From: Clostridium sp. AN503
GTDB lineage: Bacteria > Bacillota > Clostridia > Lachnospirales > Lachnospiraceae
Assembly: GCF_040719375.1 (NCBI RefSeq)
Contig: NZ_JBFDTP010000002.1
Span: 2,170,001-2,234,000, forward strand
DNA length: 64,000 nucleotides
Direction of reading: 5' to 3'
Below are positions 35,558 through 45,032 of this stretch, one piece after another. Position numbers and translations under genes: made by a program. A model generated the notes under the pieces. The model saw only the letters and a list, made by a program, of their open reading frames with translations, was not told the DNA's origin and did not search any database. Each line of letters begins with the position of its first letter. Position 1 is the first letter of the stretch.

Positions 35558-36880
35558 TCATGCTTTTGCCGTCATCCGTCCTATGATCTCGTTGGCCTTT
35601 GCATAGACCGCCTCAGGATCCACGCCGATATCAAACCGCCCATCCTCATAGAGGATCTTTCCGTTTACCATGGTCAGCTTCACATTCTGCTTGCTTCCGC
35701 TGTAGACCAGGTTCTTTATGATATTGTTAAGCGGCTGCATATTGGGCTGGTGCAGGTCGATCATGATCAGATCTGCCAGCTTCCCCTCCGCCAGACAGTC
35801 GCAGTCAGTGAGTCCCATGGCCTTTGCTCCGCCGCCCACCGCCATCTCAAGCACCTGGTCCGCTGGGACCGCCGCCGCATTCTCCTCCCGCAGCTTCCCA
35901 AGGCCGGTCACCAGAAACATCTCCCGGAACATATCCAGACAGTTGTTGCTGGCCGGACCATCCGTGCCGACGGCAAGTCGGATTCCCCGCTTTAGCATCT
36001 CCGTCACCGGCGCAATGCCGCTGGCAAGCTTAGTGTTGGAGCCCGGGTTCGTCACCACCGTCAAGTCCCTTTTCCGGAATATCTCAAGATCCCCGTCGCT
36101 CATATAGACGCAGTGGTATCCTCCGCCCCCGTAAGCGAACATTCCAAGCGCATCCAGATACGCCGTCGGCGTCATGCCGTGGCGCTCCACGCACTGCTCC
36201 ACCTCCGCCTTCGTCTCGGAATTGTGGGCGAATACGGGAGCTTTGTATTTCTCCGCCAACGCCGCAACCCCCTTCAGCCGTTCCTCCGAGGTGGTATACT
36301 CGGCGTGAAAGCCCAGGCAGTAGCTGATCAGATCGTGATACTGGTTGTACTTTTTATAGTTCTCCTCCATCTCCTCCAGGCTGGAGACAAAATCATTGAA
36401 GCTGCTGACCATCACCGTGCGGAACCCGCAGTCCACCGAAGCCTTTGCGATCATCTCCGGATGGAAATACATATCGAAATTCGCCGTGACGCCGCTGGTT
36501 AAATATTCCATGATGGCAAGCTTGGAGAGCCACAGGATATCCTCCGGCAGAAGCTTCGCCTCCATGGGAAATACCTGCTGGTTGAGCCAGTCCAGAAGGG
36601 GCAGGTCATCCGCGTAGGAGCGCAGAAACGTCATTGCAGAATGAGTGTGGGCGTTTTTAAAGCCCGGCATCAAAAGGTTGCCGCAGGCATCGATCTCCCG
36701 GTCCCAGACGGGCGTTTCAAGAGCGTTTAAAGAATCCCCGGCGCCGCAGACGCTTTTCTCCCTCCCCACATAAGTGATCCGGCTGCCTTCCACCCAGACC
36801 TCTCCCATGAAAATCTCCATGGGATCTTCTGCGCGTCCATCCATCGTAAGAATCCCTGCATTATAAAAACGAATATTCAT
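35558..36880 (-). CDS. MTA/SAH deaminase-type amidohydrolase
   Basis: A 440-residue metal-dependent amidohydrolase of the TRZ/ATZ and MtaD group, which deaminate 5'-methylthioadenosine, S-adenosylhomocysteine, 5'-deoxyadenosine or adenosine. Metal ligands are visible as AHTH (77-80), FHAEYT, AHNSETKAEVEQC (His and Glu) and GTDGPASNN (Asp). It lies three nt after the second permease gene and is the last enzyme of a nucleoside uptake and salvage operon, so a nucleoside substrate is likely. Substrate identity is inferred. Confidence 0.85.
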   Translation of the reverse strand: MNIRFYNAGILTMDGRAEDPMEIFMGEVWVEGSRITYVGREKSVCGAGDSLNALETPVWDREIDACGNLLMPGFKNAHTHSAMTFLRSYADDLPLLDWLNQQVFPMEAKLLPEDILWLSKLAIMEYLTSGVTANFDMYFHPEMIAKASVDCGFRTVMVSSFNDFVSSLEEMEENYKKYNQYHDLISYCLGFHAEYTTSEERLKGVAALAEKYKAPVFAHNSETKAEVEQCVERHGMTPTAYLDALGMFAYGGGGYHCVYMSDGDLEIFRKRDLTVVTNPGSNTKLASGIAPVTEMLKRGIRLAVGTDGPASNNCLDMFREMFLVTGLGKLREENAAAVPADQVLEMAVGGGAKAMGLTDCDCLAEGKLADLIMIDLHQPNMQPLNNIIKNLVYSGSKQNVKLTMVNGKILYEDGRFDIGVDPEAVYAKANEIIGRMTAKA

Positions 36881-36883
36881 CCC

Positions 36884-37843
36884 TTACCTCTTTCCTTTAT
36901 CATAGATTTCGCCCAGCGCGCGGGGAGCACGGTTGTACTTGGAGAAGAAGATCAGCAACAGCAGTGTCACCACATAGGGCAGCGTCATCACCAGATCCGA
37001 ATAACTGCTGGGCATCTGTAATTTCTGTACCAGGAAGTATCCCCCAGACCGGGCGAACCCAAACAGCAGGCAGGACCCCAAAGTCGGCAGGATCGTCCAG
37101 TTGCCGAAGATCAGGGCAGCGATCGCCAGATAGCCGTATCCCACATAAATGCTGGAAGAAAAGTTTGCCGAAATGGAATAGGCAAAGCTGATGCCCGCCA
37201 GTCCGGACAGCCCTCCGGATACCATGACTGCGATCAGGCGCACCCGGCCCACATCCACACCAGCCGCGTCCACCGCATGGGGATTGTCGCCGCATGCCCG
37301 CAGATTCATGCCGTAACGGGTCTTGTACATCACATACCATGCCACAACCGCCGCCACAAGGATGATCAGCTCAAAGGGATAGATATCTTTAAATACCGCT
37401 CCCAGTACCGGGATCTGTGACAGCCCCGGCACCGTCCATTTTGCCGACACTCCCAGCACGAACTTGTCGGAAGCCGCGCCGAACACACTGCGGTTTAAAT
37501 ATTTTGTCAGAAATGCCGTCAGCGCCATAGCCAGGATATTGATGACCACACCGCTGATGACCTGGTTTGCCTTGAACCGGATGCAGAGCAGCGCATGGAG
37601 CAGGGAATAGGTCATCCCTCCCAGCACCGCAAACAGCATCGCCATATAGTAGGGGATCTGGGAATCACTGGAAAACTTTCCTGCGATCAATACCGCCGCC
37701 AGCGCGCCCGTAAAGGCGCCCACGCCCTGAAGCCCCTCAAGAGCCAGGTTGGTCACGCCGCTCTTCTCACTGTAAATGCCTCCGATCGCCATGATAAAAA
37801 GCGGCAGGGAAAAGGCAAGCCCGTCAATGATAATCCGTTCCAT
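36884..37843 (-). CDS. Nucleoside ABC transporter permease (NupQ/YufQ-like)
   Basis: A 319-residue permease of the BMP-dependent nucleoside ABC family, with about eight to nine spans (GGIYSEKSGVTNLALEGLQGVGAF near the N-terminus, and FKANQVISGVVINILAMALT). It pairs with the 396-residue permease, sharing one base with its gene. Confidence 0.9.
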   Translation of the reverse strand: MERIIIDGLAFSLPLFIMAIGGIYSEKSGVTNLALEGLQGVGAFTGALAAVLIAGKFSSDSQIPYYMAMLFAVLGGMTYSLLHALLCIRFKANQVISGVVINILAMALTAFLTKYLNRSVFGAASDKFVLGVSAKWTVPGLSQIPVLGAVFKDIYPFELIILVAAVVAWYVMYKTRYGMNLRACGDNPHAVDAAGVDVGRVRLIAVMVSGGLSGLAGISFAYSISANFSSSIYVGYGYLAIAALIFGNWTILPTLGSCLLFGFARSGGYFLVQKLQMPSSYSDLVMTLPYVVTLLLLIFFSKYNRAPRALGEIYDKGKR

Positions 37844-39033
37844 CAGCCATTCCCCCTTTCTTTATCCTTCTCCGGCGCATTTGGCATTGCCGCGGCCTGC
37901 GCCGCTTCCTCCTCCAGATCGTCCTTCGCCGTCTTCACCTTATAGCGGATAAATGCTCCGCAGGCGGAAAACAGTAAGATCACGCCGGTGATGACCGATG
38001 CGATCTCCGACTCCAGGCCAGATGCAGAATTCATGTAAGTACTCCCCTTGCTGATCACCGTGATCAAAAAAGAGGAAAAGATGATCCCGATGGGATTGGA
38101 ATTGGCGAGCAGCGACACTGCGATCGCATCAAAACCGGTGCTTGCCAGAACCCTCGGCTGGATCGAACCGAAATATCCCAGATAGTAAGTAACGCCTGCA
38201 AGCCCTGCCAGCGCGCCGGACACCACCATCGCCATGATCATATTCTTTCCCACGCGGATGCCTGCATACTTTGCCGCATTCCGGCTGGTTCCCACGCATT
38301 TTAACTCGTACCCGAAGGTGGTCTTATCCAGCAGGAACTTGATAAACACAGCGGTGATCACCGCCAGCACGATCCCCAGCGGAATATCCATTTTCAGATT
38401 CCCCACCGGCGTATCCATCAGGGTCAGCCTTGCCGCTTTGGAGACTGCATTGGACTGGCGTGACACCGGATTGACAAAATAGGTATTGATAAAAAAGCTG
38501 ATCACATACTGGGCAATGTAGTTGATCATGATGGAGGAAACCACCTCATTGATGTTGAACTGGTGCTTCAGCCAGCCGATCAGACCGCCCACCATCGCGC
38601 CGGTCATGATACCGATGACCAGCACCAAAGGCTTCGCCGCAGGGGCAGCCAGGGAGCTGTAACCAACCACCAGCGTAGTGACAAAGCCCGCCGTCAGCAT
38701 CTGTCCTGACACGCCGATATTAAAAAGTCCCGCCCTCAGCGCCACCGCCACGGATAGAGATGCAAACAGCATGGGCGTCCACGCATTCATAAAGCTGGTA
38801 AAATCAGTCAGCATGCTCTTGTATCCCGCATAGCTGGCTTTCGGCAGAAGGCCGGAGCCCTGCAGCAGGTTCTGGTAAGCCGTAAGCGGATTCTTCCCCA
38901 GGCACAGGATCACCACAGCTCCTGCCAGGAGGCTTAAGACAATCGCAAACACCGGGATGGAAACCGCCTGATAGCGCTCATTCCCCAGCAGGCGGACCAT
39001 ACCCCGTTTGATGGTATGTTTCTTATTTTGCAT
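37843..39033 (-). CDS. Nucleoside ABC transporter permease (NupP/YufP-like)
   Basis: A 396-residue permease of the same family (GLFNIGVSGQMLTAGFVTTL, FNINEVVSSIMINYIAQYV, FDAIAVSLLANSNPIGIIF), with a charged C-terminal tail. It overlaps the ATPase gene by 11 nt and the partner permease by one nt. Confidence 0.9.
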   Translation of the reverse strand: MQNKKHTIKRGMVRLLGNERYQAVSIPVFAIVLSLLAGAVVILCLGKNPLTAYQNLLQGSGLLPKASYAGYKSMLTDFTSFMNAWTPMLFASLSVAVALRAGLFNIGVSGQMLTAGFVTTLVVGYSSLAAPAAKPLVLVIGIMTGAMVGGLIGWLKHQFNINEVVSSIMINYIAQYVISFFINTYFVNPVSRQSNAVSKAARLTLMDTPVGNLKMDIPLGIVLAVITAVFIKFLLDKTTFGYELKCVGTSRNAAKYAGIRVGKNMIMAMVVSGALAGLAGVTYYLGYFGSIQPRVLASTGFDAIAVSLLANSNPIGIIFSSFLITVISKGSTYMNSASGLESEIASVITGVILLFSACGAFIRYKVKTAKDDLEEEAAQAAAMPNAPEKDKERGNG

Positions 39034-40561
39034 CCGACTTCACCCCCATCATAAATTCTCCCACCTCATTGGTGGTCAGCGATCTGGCATCCGCGATCTT
39101 CTGCATCCGTCCGTTATAAATGACGCCGATCGTATCGGCACAGTTCATGATCTCGTCCAGCTCTAAGGAGATCAGAAGGATCGCCCTGCCTGCATCCCGC
39201 TCGCTGATGATCTGTTTATGGATATTTTCGATGGCCCCGATGTCCAGGCCGCGGGTGGGCTGCACGAAGATCATCAGCGGAGATTTCAGTTCGATCTCCC
39301 TCCCGATGATCGCCTTCTGCTGGTTGCCGCCGCTCATAGAACGCACGACCGTCTTAATGCCCTGTCCGCTCCGGATATCATACCGGTCGATCAGCTCCTG
39401 GCCATACCGGTCAAACTCTGACTGATTCAGGATGCCTTTTCTGGAAAACGGTTCTTTAAAATAATTCTTGAGGGCCAGATTCTCCTCCAGCGTAAAATCC
39501 AGCACCAGTCCAAAGTTCTGCCGGTCCTCCGGGATATAGGAGATCCCTTCCAAGGTCCGTTTGCGGATACTGTAACCGGTGATATCTTTTCCGTTCAGGA
39601 AAACAGAACCCTCCGCCGCCTTCTCAAGCCCGGCGATCGCATCGGCGATCTCCACCTGTCCGTTGCCCGATACGCCCGCGATCGCAAAGATCTCCCCTCC
39701 ACGGATGGAAAAGGACACGTCCTTCACCACCTCAAAGCCATCCTGGTTCTTTACGGTCAAATGCTTCACCTCAAGCACCGTCTCCCGGTACTGCGGCTCA
39801 CTCTTTTCCACCTCGAAGCTGACCTCGCGCCCCACCATCAGATTGGCCATCTGCCTGGTGGAGGTGGACGCCACATCCAGCACATCCACCAGCTTTCCCC
39901 GGTTTAAGATAGCGCAGCGGTCTGCTACTTTCTTGATCTCTTCCAGCTTGTGGGTGATCAGGATGATGGTCTTGCCATTGTCCCGCAGGCCCCTTATGAT
40001 ACCGAGAAGGAACTCGATCTCCTGGGGAGTTAAGACCGCTGTCGGCTCATCAAAGATCAGGATCTCCGCCTCCCGGTACAGCATCTTGAGAATCTCCACA
40101 CGCTGCTGGATCGACACGTTGATATCCTCGATCACGTCGGTGGGGTTGACCTCCAGGCCGTACTGTCTGGACAGCTCCGCGATCTTTTCATCCGCCTTTT
40201 TTATGTCCACGCAGGGCAGAAACCCAAACAGCTTATCCTGGCTCTTAAGCCCCAGAATGATGTTCTCTGTGATCGTATAATTCTGCACCAGCTTGAAATG
40301 CTGATGTACCATGCCGATATTCAGCTTCGTGGCATAGCTGGGGGAGGTGATCTGCTCCTTCTTTCCCCGGATATAGATCTCTCCCTCATCCGGTTCATAC
40401 ATTCCGAACAGCATACTCATCAGGGTGGATTTGCCCGCTCCGTTCTCGCCCAGAAGCGCAAAGATCTCCCCCTTTTTGATCTGCAGTGTCACATCGTCAT
40501 TTGCCACTATGCCCGGAAACCGCTTCGTAATGTGTTTCATCTCAATGATGTATTCCGACAT
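39023..40561 (-). CDS. Nucleoside ABC transporter ATP-binding protein (NupO/YufO-like)
   Basis: A 512-residue protein with two fused ABC domains. First domain: Walker A GENGAGKSTL, signature STSTRQM-like degenerate region after NVSIQQRVEI, Walker B LIFDEPTAVL. Second domain: degenerate GVSGNGQVE in place of Walker A, signature SGGNQQK and VQPTRGLD in place of the normal Walker B acid. This layout is usual for BMP-linked nucleoside importers. The N-terminus reads KRFPGIVANDDV. Confidence 0.92.
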   Translation of the reverse strand: MSEYIIEMKHITKRFPGIVANDDVTLQIKKGEIFALLGENGAGKSTLMSMLFGMYEPDEGEIYIRGKKEQITSPSYATKLNIGMVHQHFKLVQNYTITENIILGLKSQDKLFGFLPCVDIKKADEKIAELSRQYGLEVNPTDVIEDINVSIQQRVEILKMLYREAEILIFDEPTAVLTPQEIEFLLGIIRGLRDNGKTIILITHKLEEIKKVADRCAILNRGKLVDVLDVASTSTRQMANLMVGREVSFEVEKSEPQYRETVLEVKHLTVKNQDGFEVVKDVSFSIRGGEIFAIAGVSGNGQVEIADAIAGLEKAAEGSVFLNGKDITGYSIRKRTLEGISYIPEDRQNFGLVLDFTLEENLALKNYFKEPFSRKGILNQSEFDRYGQELIDRYDIRSGQGIKTVVRSMSGGNQQKAIIGREIELKSPLMIFVQPTRGLDIGAIENIHKQIISERDAGRAILLISLELDEIMNCADTIGVIYNGRMQKIADARSLTTNEVGEFMMGVKSDAK

Positions 40562-40639
40562 GCCCGTCCTCCTATAAACGGCACAAAGAGTTCCGCCCGC
40601 AAAACTCTCGTGCTGCCGCGCAGTTATTTCCTATGAATT

Positions 40640-40674
40640 AAAAACTCCGGCTCATAGAACATCTACAAGCCGGA
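40640..40674 (-). terminator. Hairpin between bmp and ATPase genes (attenuator)
   Basis: On the minus strand a TCCGGCT/AGCCGGA seven-bp stem (40646-40652 with 40668-40674) is followed by GTTTTT. It lies about 45 nt after the BMP stop and would lower expression of the ATPase and permeases relative to the binding protein. Confidence 0.6.
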
Positions 40675-40718
40675 ATCATAATCGCTCATGCTGTCCTGAT
40701 CCTGGTTGATCCTTTCAC

Positions 40719-41927
40719 TTATTTCAGGCCCGGAAAATCATCCGGCTGGATGTCGTTGAAATTCGCCGCCGGAACGATCGTGCCGTCCTTCACCAGCGCG
40801 TAAGCTTCGTCCAGCTTCGCCACGGTATCCGCGGACATCTGGTGTCTGCCTTCCGCCTTTACGAAACCGGTGGAATCGGTGTCTGCGCCCAGCAGAACAT
40901 TCTCGCCCTTGAAGGTGCCGTCCTTGATGGCGTTCAGCTGCTTCTCAACGTTCATGCCCATAATCTTTAAGCCGGAGGTCATGATGATGTTGTCAGAACC
41001 GTTAGCGCCGTCGTCGTACTGGTCTACGTCACAGCCGATCACCTTGACGCCGGCTGCCTCTTTTGCTGCGGTGAACACGCCGTTGCCGGAACCGCCGGCC
41101 GCTACGAAGATCACGTCACAGCCCTGGTCGATCAGCGCCTTGCCCACAACCTTGCCGGTTGCCTCGTCAGCAAAGCTGCCCACATAGTTGCCGCCTACAT
41201 TGGCATTGGTCACGTCGGTGCCTGCGTAGGAAGCGATCTCCACGATCTCCACACCGGTATCGAATTTTGCGTTTGCATAGTTCACACCGGACTCAAAACC
41301 ATACTGGTAGTTTACATTGGACGGGTAAGCGATACCGTTTACCACTGCAACCTTCTTGGACTGAGACTCCAAAGCTGCCGCCATACCTGCAAAGAAACCG
41401 CTCTCCTGCTCCTTGAAGGTCATAGCGTAAATATTGTCACAGGTCACTTCGCTGCCCTCTGCGTCTGCCGGATTGGAATCCACCAGGATGAACTTCACAT
41501 CCGGGTTGTCCACCGCGATGCTGCCGATGCCTGCAAACTGGAAGCCACAGCATACGATCACGTCATAATCTGCCACGATGTCCGCCACTGCCTGGATCGC
41601 CGCCGCGGTATCGCCTGTCTCCTCGCGGACCGGGGTAACATCTGCTTCCGGGTTATTGGCGATAAATGCCAGGATACCGTTGTAGTTGTCCTGGTTAAAG
41701 GAACCGTCGTCCACTCCGGACGGGCTGCTGACAATGGCGATCTTCATCGCACTGGCTGCCGGCTCTCCGTCTGACGCGTCTGCAGACGGACCTGCCGCCT
41801 CCGCGGTTGTCGCCTCAGCAGCCGGCTCCGCGGCCTTCGTGGTCTCGGAAGCACTGCTTCCGCCGCATCCTGTCAGCAGTGCGCCGACCATAGCTGTGCT
41901 CAGTAATACACTCAGTATTTTTTTCAT
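40719..41927 (-). CDS. BMP-family nucleoside-binding lipoprotein
   Basis: A 402-residue BMP/PnrA-type substrate-binding lipoprotein. The signal peptide ends in a lipobox (LLTGCGG), followed by an Ala/Glu-rich linker. The mature part has the BMP pattern (IAIVSSPSGVDDGSFNQDNYNGI, and VIVCCGFQFAGIGSIAVDNPD). It binds purine nucleosides in known members. The ATG at 41927 has GAGAGGAC upstream; the frame is open 16 codons further. It lies between mtnA and the ATPase gene. Confidence 0.92.
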   Translation of the reverse strand: MKKILSVLLSTAMVGALLTGCGGSSASETTKAAEPAAEATTAEAAGPSADASDGEPAASAMKIAIVSSPSGVDDGSFNQDNYNGILAFIANNPEADVTPVREETGDTAAAIQAVADIVADYDVIVCCGFQFAGIGSIAVDNPDVKFILVDSNPADAEGSEVTCDNIYAMTFKEQESGFFAGMAAALESQSKKVAVVNGIAYPSNVNYQYGFESGVNYANAKFDTGVEIVEIASYAGTDVTNANVGGNYVGSFADEATGKVVGKALIDQGCDVIFVAAGGSGNGVFTAAKEAAGVKVIGCDVDQYDDGANGSDNIIMTSGLKIMGMNVEKQLNAIKDGTFKGENVLLGADTDSTGFVKAEGRHQMSADTVAKLDEAYALVKDGTIVPAANFNDIQPDDFPGLK

Positions 41928-42082
41928 AATCTGTCCTCTCCTTTGTTTAGAAATAGCATCTTTTTTACATGCCACACTTATATTTTTACTACAAAATGAC
42001 GGGAATTACAACCAATTCTTATTTTTTCCGTTCTATTTCCACACTCATTGCCCTATATGTTCATTTTTGCCGCTTTATAGCA

Positions 42083-43177
42083 TTATGATTCCTCAAATAT
42101 TTTTGCAAGGCTCTCTGTGTACGGCGCGCGGCAGATCCCCTTTTCCGTGATGATCCCGCTGATCAGAGTGTGGTCCGTCACGTCAAAAGCAGGATTGTAG
42201 CATTTCACCTCCGGAAGAGCCATGGGCTGCTCATAAAACTTTTTCCGGATCTCATCGGGATCACGCAGCTCAATGGTGATGTCCTCCCCTGTCCTGCAGC
42301 TTAAATCGATGGTAGAGCTTGGCCCCAGCACGTAGAACGGGATCCCGTAATGCTTTGCCAGGATGGCTACGCCGCTGGTGCCGATCTTGTTGGCCGCATC
42401 GCCGTTGGCAGCCACCCGGTCGCAGCCCACAAAGCAGGCCTGTACCCAGCCGTTTTTCATCACCAGGCTCGCCATGTTGTCACAGATCAGGGTCACGTCG
42501 ATCCCCGCTTTGCAAAGCTCATAGGAGGTCAGCCTGGCTCCCTGTAAAAGCGGCCTGGTCTCATCCGCAAACACTTTAAATTCCATGCCCCGCTCTTTTC
42601 CCAGGAACAAAGGCCCCAGCGCCGTCCCATAGTGAGAGGTCGCCAGCGGACCGGCATTGCAGTGAGTCAGGATCCCGTCCCCGTCTTTGATCAGAGAGAG
42701 GCCATATTCCGATATCGCACGGCACATCCGGCGGTCTTCCTCCTGGATCTCAATGCATTCCTTTTCCAACAGGTTTAAGATTGCTTTTACCGGCAGATCC
42801 CGATGCCCGGTCACCACCTTCTCCATCCGGTTCAGCGCCCAGCTCAAGTTGACTGCTGTCGGACGGGAAGAATTCAGGTACTCTTTATATTCTGCAAATC
42901 TGTTGTAAAATGTATCGTAGTCCTCCGCTCCGATCGTGCGGGCCAGAACATAGATGCCAAAGCCTGCACAGATCCCGATCGCCGGAGCCCCCCGTACCTT
43001 CAGTTCAAAAATCGCGTCATACAGATCCTTAGGGGTCTGCAGGGTCAGATACTCAGTAATATTGGGCAGCTTAGTCTGGTCGATGATGATGACGGATGAT
43101 CTGTCGTCACTGAGCTTTACATTGTCGATCATCGTCACCTGTTCGATCTGTCTGAGATTGTTCTGTTCGTTGTTCAT
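42083..43177 (-). CDS. mtnA: Methylthioribose-1-phosphate isomerase (MtnA-type)
   Basis: A 364-residue aldose-ketose isomerase of the MtnA/eIF2B-like family. It converts 5-methylthioribose-1-phosphate, or 5-deoxyribose-1-phosphate, to the ribulose form. Seen: substrate loop LKVRGAPAIGICAGFG, catalytic Cys in THCNAGPLAT, catalytic Asp in GCDRVAANGD. No mtnB, mtnC, mtnW or mtnD follow, so a full methionine salvage pathway is not encoded here; the neighbours instead fit the DHAP shunt. Confidence 0.92.
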   Translation of the reverse strand: MNNEQNNLRQIEQVTMIDNVKLSDDRSSVIIIDQTKLPNITEYLTLQTPKDLYDAIFELKVRGAPAIGICAGFGIYVLARTIGAEDYDTFYNRFAEYKEYLNSSRPTAVNLSWALNRMEKVVTGHRDLPVKAILNLLEKECIEIQEEDRRMCRAISEYGLSLIKDGDGILTHCNAGPLATSHYGTALGPLFLGKERGMEFKVFADETRPLLQGARLTSYELCKAGIDVTLICDNMASLVMKNGWVQACFVGCDRVAANGDAANKIGTSGVAILAKHYGIPFYVLGPSSTIDLSCRTGEDITIELRDPDEIRKKFYEQPMALPEVKCYNPAFDVTDHTLISGIITEKGICRAPYTESLAKIFEES

Positions 43178-43259
43178 AGAGTGATGCTCCTCCTGTTATG
43201 TAATATCCTGTAAATATCTGGAAAAGTTTTTCTTCAGCTTTTTAACTGATTTTGTCCGA

Positions 43260-44216
43260 TCAATCCCCGCCGATATCAAATCCGGCTTTGAAGGCCCGTG
43301 ATGCAAAGGCGGCCTCAAAATCTTTCAGGTCATAAAATTCTACATCCGGCAGCTTTACCAATCCGTTTTTGAGCAGCCGTAAAGCCGGTTCAAAGGGGCC
43401 GCAGCGGCTCCCCACGATCGTGATCTCATTGACCACAAAATAACTCATATCCACAGAGACCTTTCCGGCATAGGTGCTTTTCAAGACAATGGTCCCCTGC
43501 TTGCGCACGAGCTTTGACGCCAGCTCCAGCCCGGACGGGGAACCGGTAGCCTCAACCACGATCTCATAGGTATCGGGAAAATCCTTCCCGCTCACAACAG
43601 CCGTCCTTCCAAGACCCGCAAATTGTTCCAGCTTTTCTTCATGCTTTCCATACACGGTTAAATCCACTCCATATAAATACAGCACACTGGCGGTCTGATA
43701 GGCCAGCCGCCCATCTCCGATGACCGCCACGCTGGTCCCAGGGTCGATGTGCACCTGCTTCGGGATCTGGATTGCAGCCGCCAGCGGCTCTGTCAGAAGC
43801 GCGGTCCGGGGTGACAAACCCTCCGGCACTTCATGGAGCAGATGAGTTTCCAGCGTCATATATTCACCGAAGCATCCGTCCTTTCCCTCCATGCCAATGA
43901 CCTTCCGTTCTATACAGTGTTTCTCCCGTCCGGTCCGGCAGTAGATACAGTGTCCGCAGCCTGCGTTCAGCTCCCCCACCACATATTTCCCGATCCACTC
44001 CGGTTCACTTGACTTTTCTACAACACCCACAAATTCATGCCCCATAACGCCCTTGAAATCAGGCCTGTAGCCTTTTAAGATCTCACGGTCCGTATTGCAG
44101 ACCCCTGCGCAGAGAATGCGTATCAGGCTCTGAGTATCTGTCGGTTCCGGCATGGGCAGGTCCGCTCTGTAGACGGCCCGCTCTCCGTCAAAATATATTC
44201 CGCGCATCGGCTTCAT
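43260..44216 (-). CDS. Zinc-dependent MDR alcohol dehydrogenase (salvage operon)
   Basis: A 318-residue medium-chain dehydrogenase. The structural zinc loop is GCGHCIYCRTGREKHC; the catalytic zinc site has ILCAGVCNTD and GHEFVG. The nucleotide-binding segment VAVIGDGRLAYQTA departs slightly from GxGxxG. In the aldolase and MtnA setting the likely job is reducing the aldehyde released by the aldolase (acetaldehyde or methylthioacetaldehyde), which is an inference. It lies 89 nt after the aldolase gene. Confidence 0.85.
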   Translation of the reverse strand: MKPMRGIYFDGERAVYRADLPMPEPTDTQSLIRILCAGVCNTDREILKGYRPDFKGVMGHEFVGVVEKSSEPEWIGKYVVGELNAGCGHCIYCRTGREKHCIERKVIGMEGKDGCFGEYMTLETHLLHEVPEGLSPRTALLTEPLAAAIQIPKQVHIDPGTSVAVIGDGRLAYQTASVLYLYGVDLTVYGKHEEKLEQFAGLGRTAVVSGKDFPDTYEIVVEATGSPSGLELASKLVRKQGTIVLKSTYAGKVSVDMSYFVVNEITIVGSRCGPFEPALRLLKNGLVKLPDVEFYDLKDFEAAFASRAFKAGFDIGGD

Positions 44217-44305
44217 CCATCCTCTCTGTCTATGTCTATTTGTCTATGTCTACCATCTATTGACTGCTCGTTTATCTCCTGGTTCTATCTTTCTATCCTG
44301 CTTCG

Positions 44306-44914
44306 CTATTCTTCATAGCCGGAGATTCTCACCGGACGTCCTGTACAAAGTGCCATGTGATAGATCTTGGCGGTATCCTCCACATAAACACTGTTGATAT
44401 ACGCCTCCTCTATGGTGGCTCCCACAGCTACCACACCGTGATTCGCCATCAGACAGGCGTTTTTACGGGCCAGGATCGGAACCGCATTTAAGCCCACCTG
44501 CGCGCTGCCCTGTTCTGCATAATCGCTGACCTCCAGGCTGCCCTTGAGAAACGGGATCATCTCGATCAGGATCACCGGGATCTCCTGGTGGTTCACCGCG
44601 AAACTGGTCGCGTAGGGGGAATGGGTATGCACGACGGCCTTCACATGCGGAAGGTGCCTGTAGATCTCTGCATGCATCTTCCACTCTGAAGACGGCTTGT
44701 GACATCCTTCAATCACGGTTCCATCCAGGCCGATCACCACGATATCCTGTTCCTCCATGATGCGGTAGTCATAGGAACTGGGCGTGATGACGATCCGTTT
44801 CTGTTCCGGTTCATAGACGCTCATGTTCCCACTGGTACCCGCCATCAGTTTTTCTTCATACGCCTGTTTCGCGGTATAGAGTACTTTTTGTTTCAACTGG
44901 GTCAACTCGTTCAT
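44306..44914 (-). CDS. Class II aldolase (FucA-like, DHAP-shunt candidate)
   Basis: A 202-residue class II aldolase/adducin family protein. Zinc ligands and active-site motifs: VVHTHSPYATSFA (HTH) and MANHGVVAVG (NHG), with an N-terminal GTSGNMSVY phosphate-binding loop. Related aldolases split fuculose-1-P, ribulose-5-P epimers, or 5-deoxyribulose-1-P and methylthioribulose-1-P into DHAP plus an aldehyde. Being the first gene before an ADH and MtnA favours the latter. GGGGATAG precedes the ATG. Confidence 0.85.
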   Translation of the reverse strand: MNELTQLKQKVLYTAKQAYEEKLMAGTSGNMSVYEPEQKRIVITPSSYDYRIMEEQDIVVIGLDGTVIEGCHKPSSEWKMHAEIYRHLPHVKAVVHTHSPYATSFAVNHQEIPVILIEMIPFLKGSLEVSDYAEQGSAQVGLNAVPILARKNACLMANHGVVAVGATIEEAYINSVYVEDTAKIYHMALCTGRPVRISGYEE

Positions 44915-44946
44915 GTTCTATCCCCTTTTCTTTGGTTTGGCTGCAC

Positions 44947-45003
44947 AAAAAGGGCGGTGCAGATTATTTGTGCAGGCACAATAAAAATCTGCCTCCGCCC
45001 TTT
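44947..45003 (-). promoter_or_regulatory. Attenuator-like leader hairpin of the salvage operon
   Basis: In the minus-strand leader, AAAGGGCGGAGGCAGATT pairs with AATCTGCACCGCCCTTT (one bulge), followed by TTTT, about 30 nt before the aldolase ATG. A competing pairing CTGCACAAA with TTTGTGCAG overlaps the terminator arm, so two exclusive folds are possible. It may be a transcriptional attenuator or riboswitch platform. Confidence 0.6.
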
Positions 45004-45032
45004 TGCACTGCTCACTGCTCTCATGGATTCCT

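Noticed and set aside
42083..43177. Full methionine salvage pathway around mtnA
   Set aside because: No dehydratase, enolase/phosphatase, dioxygenase or MTR kinase genes are present; the neighbours fit the DHAP shunt better.
44217..44260. Short GTCTATGTCTATTTGTCTATG repeats between aldolase and ADH genes
   Set aside because: Only two or three imperfect units, likely chance low complexity; no operator type fits.
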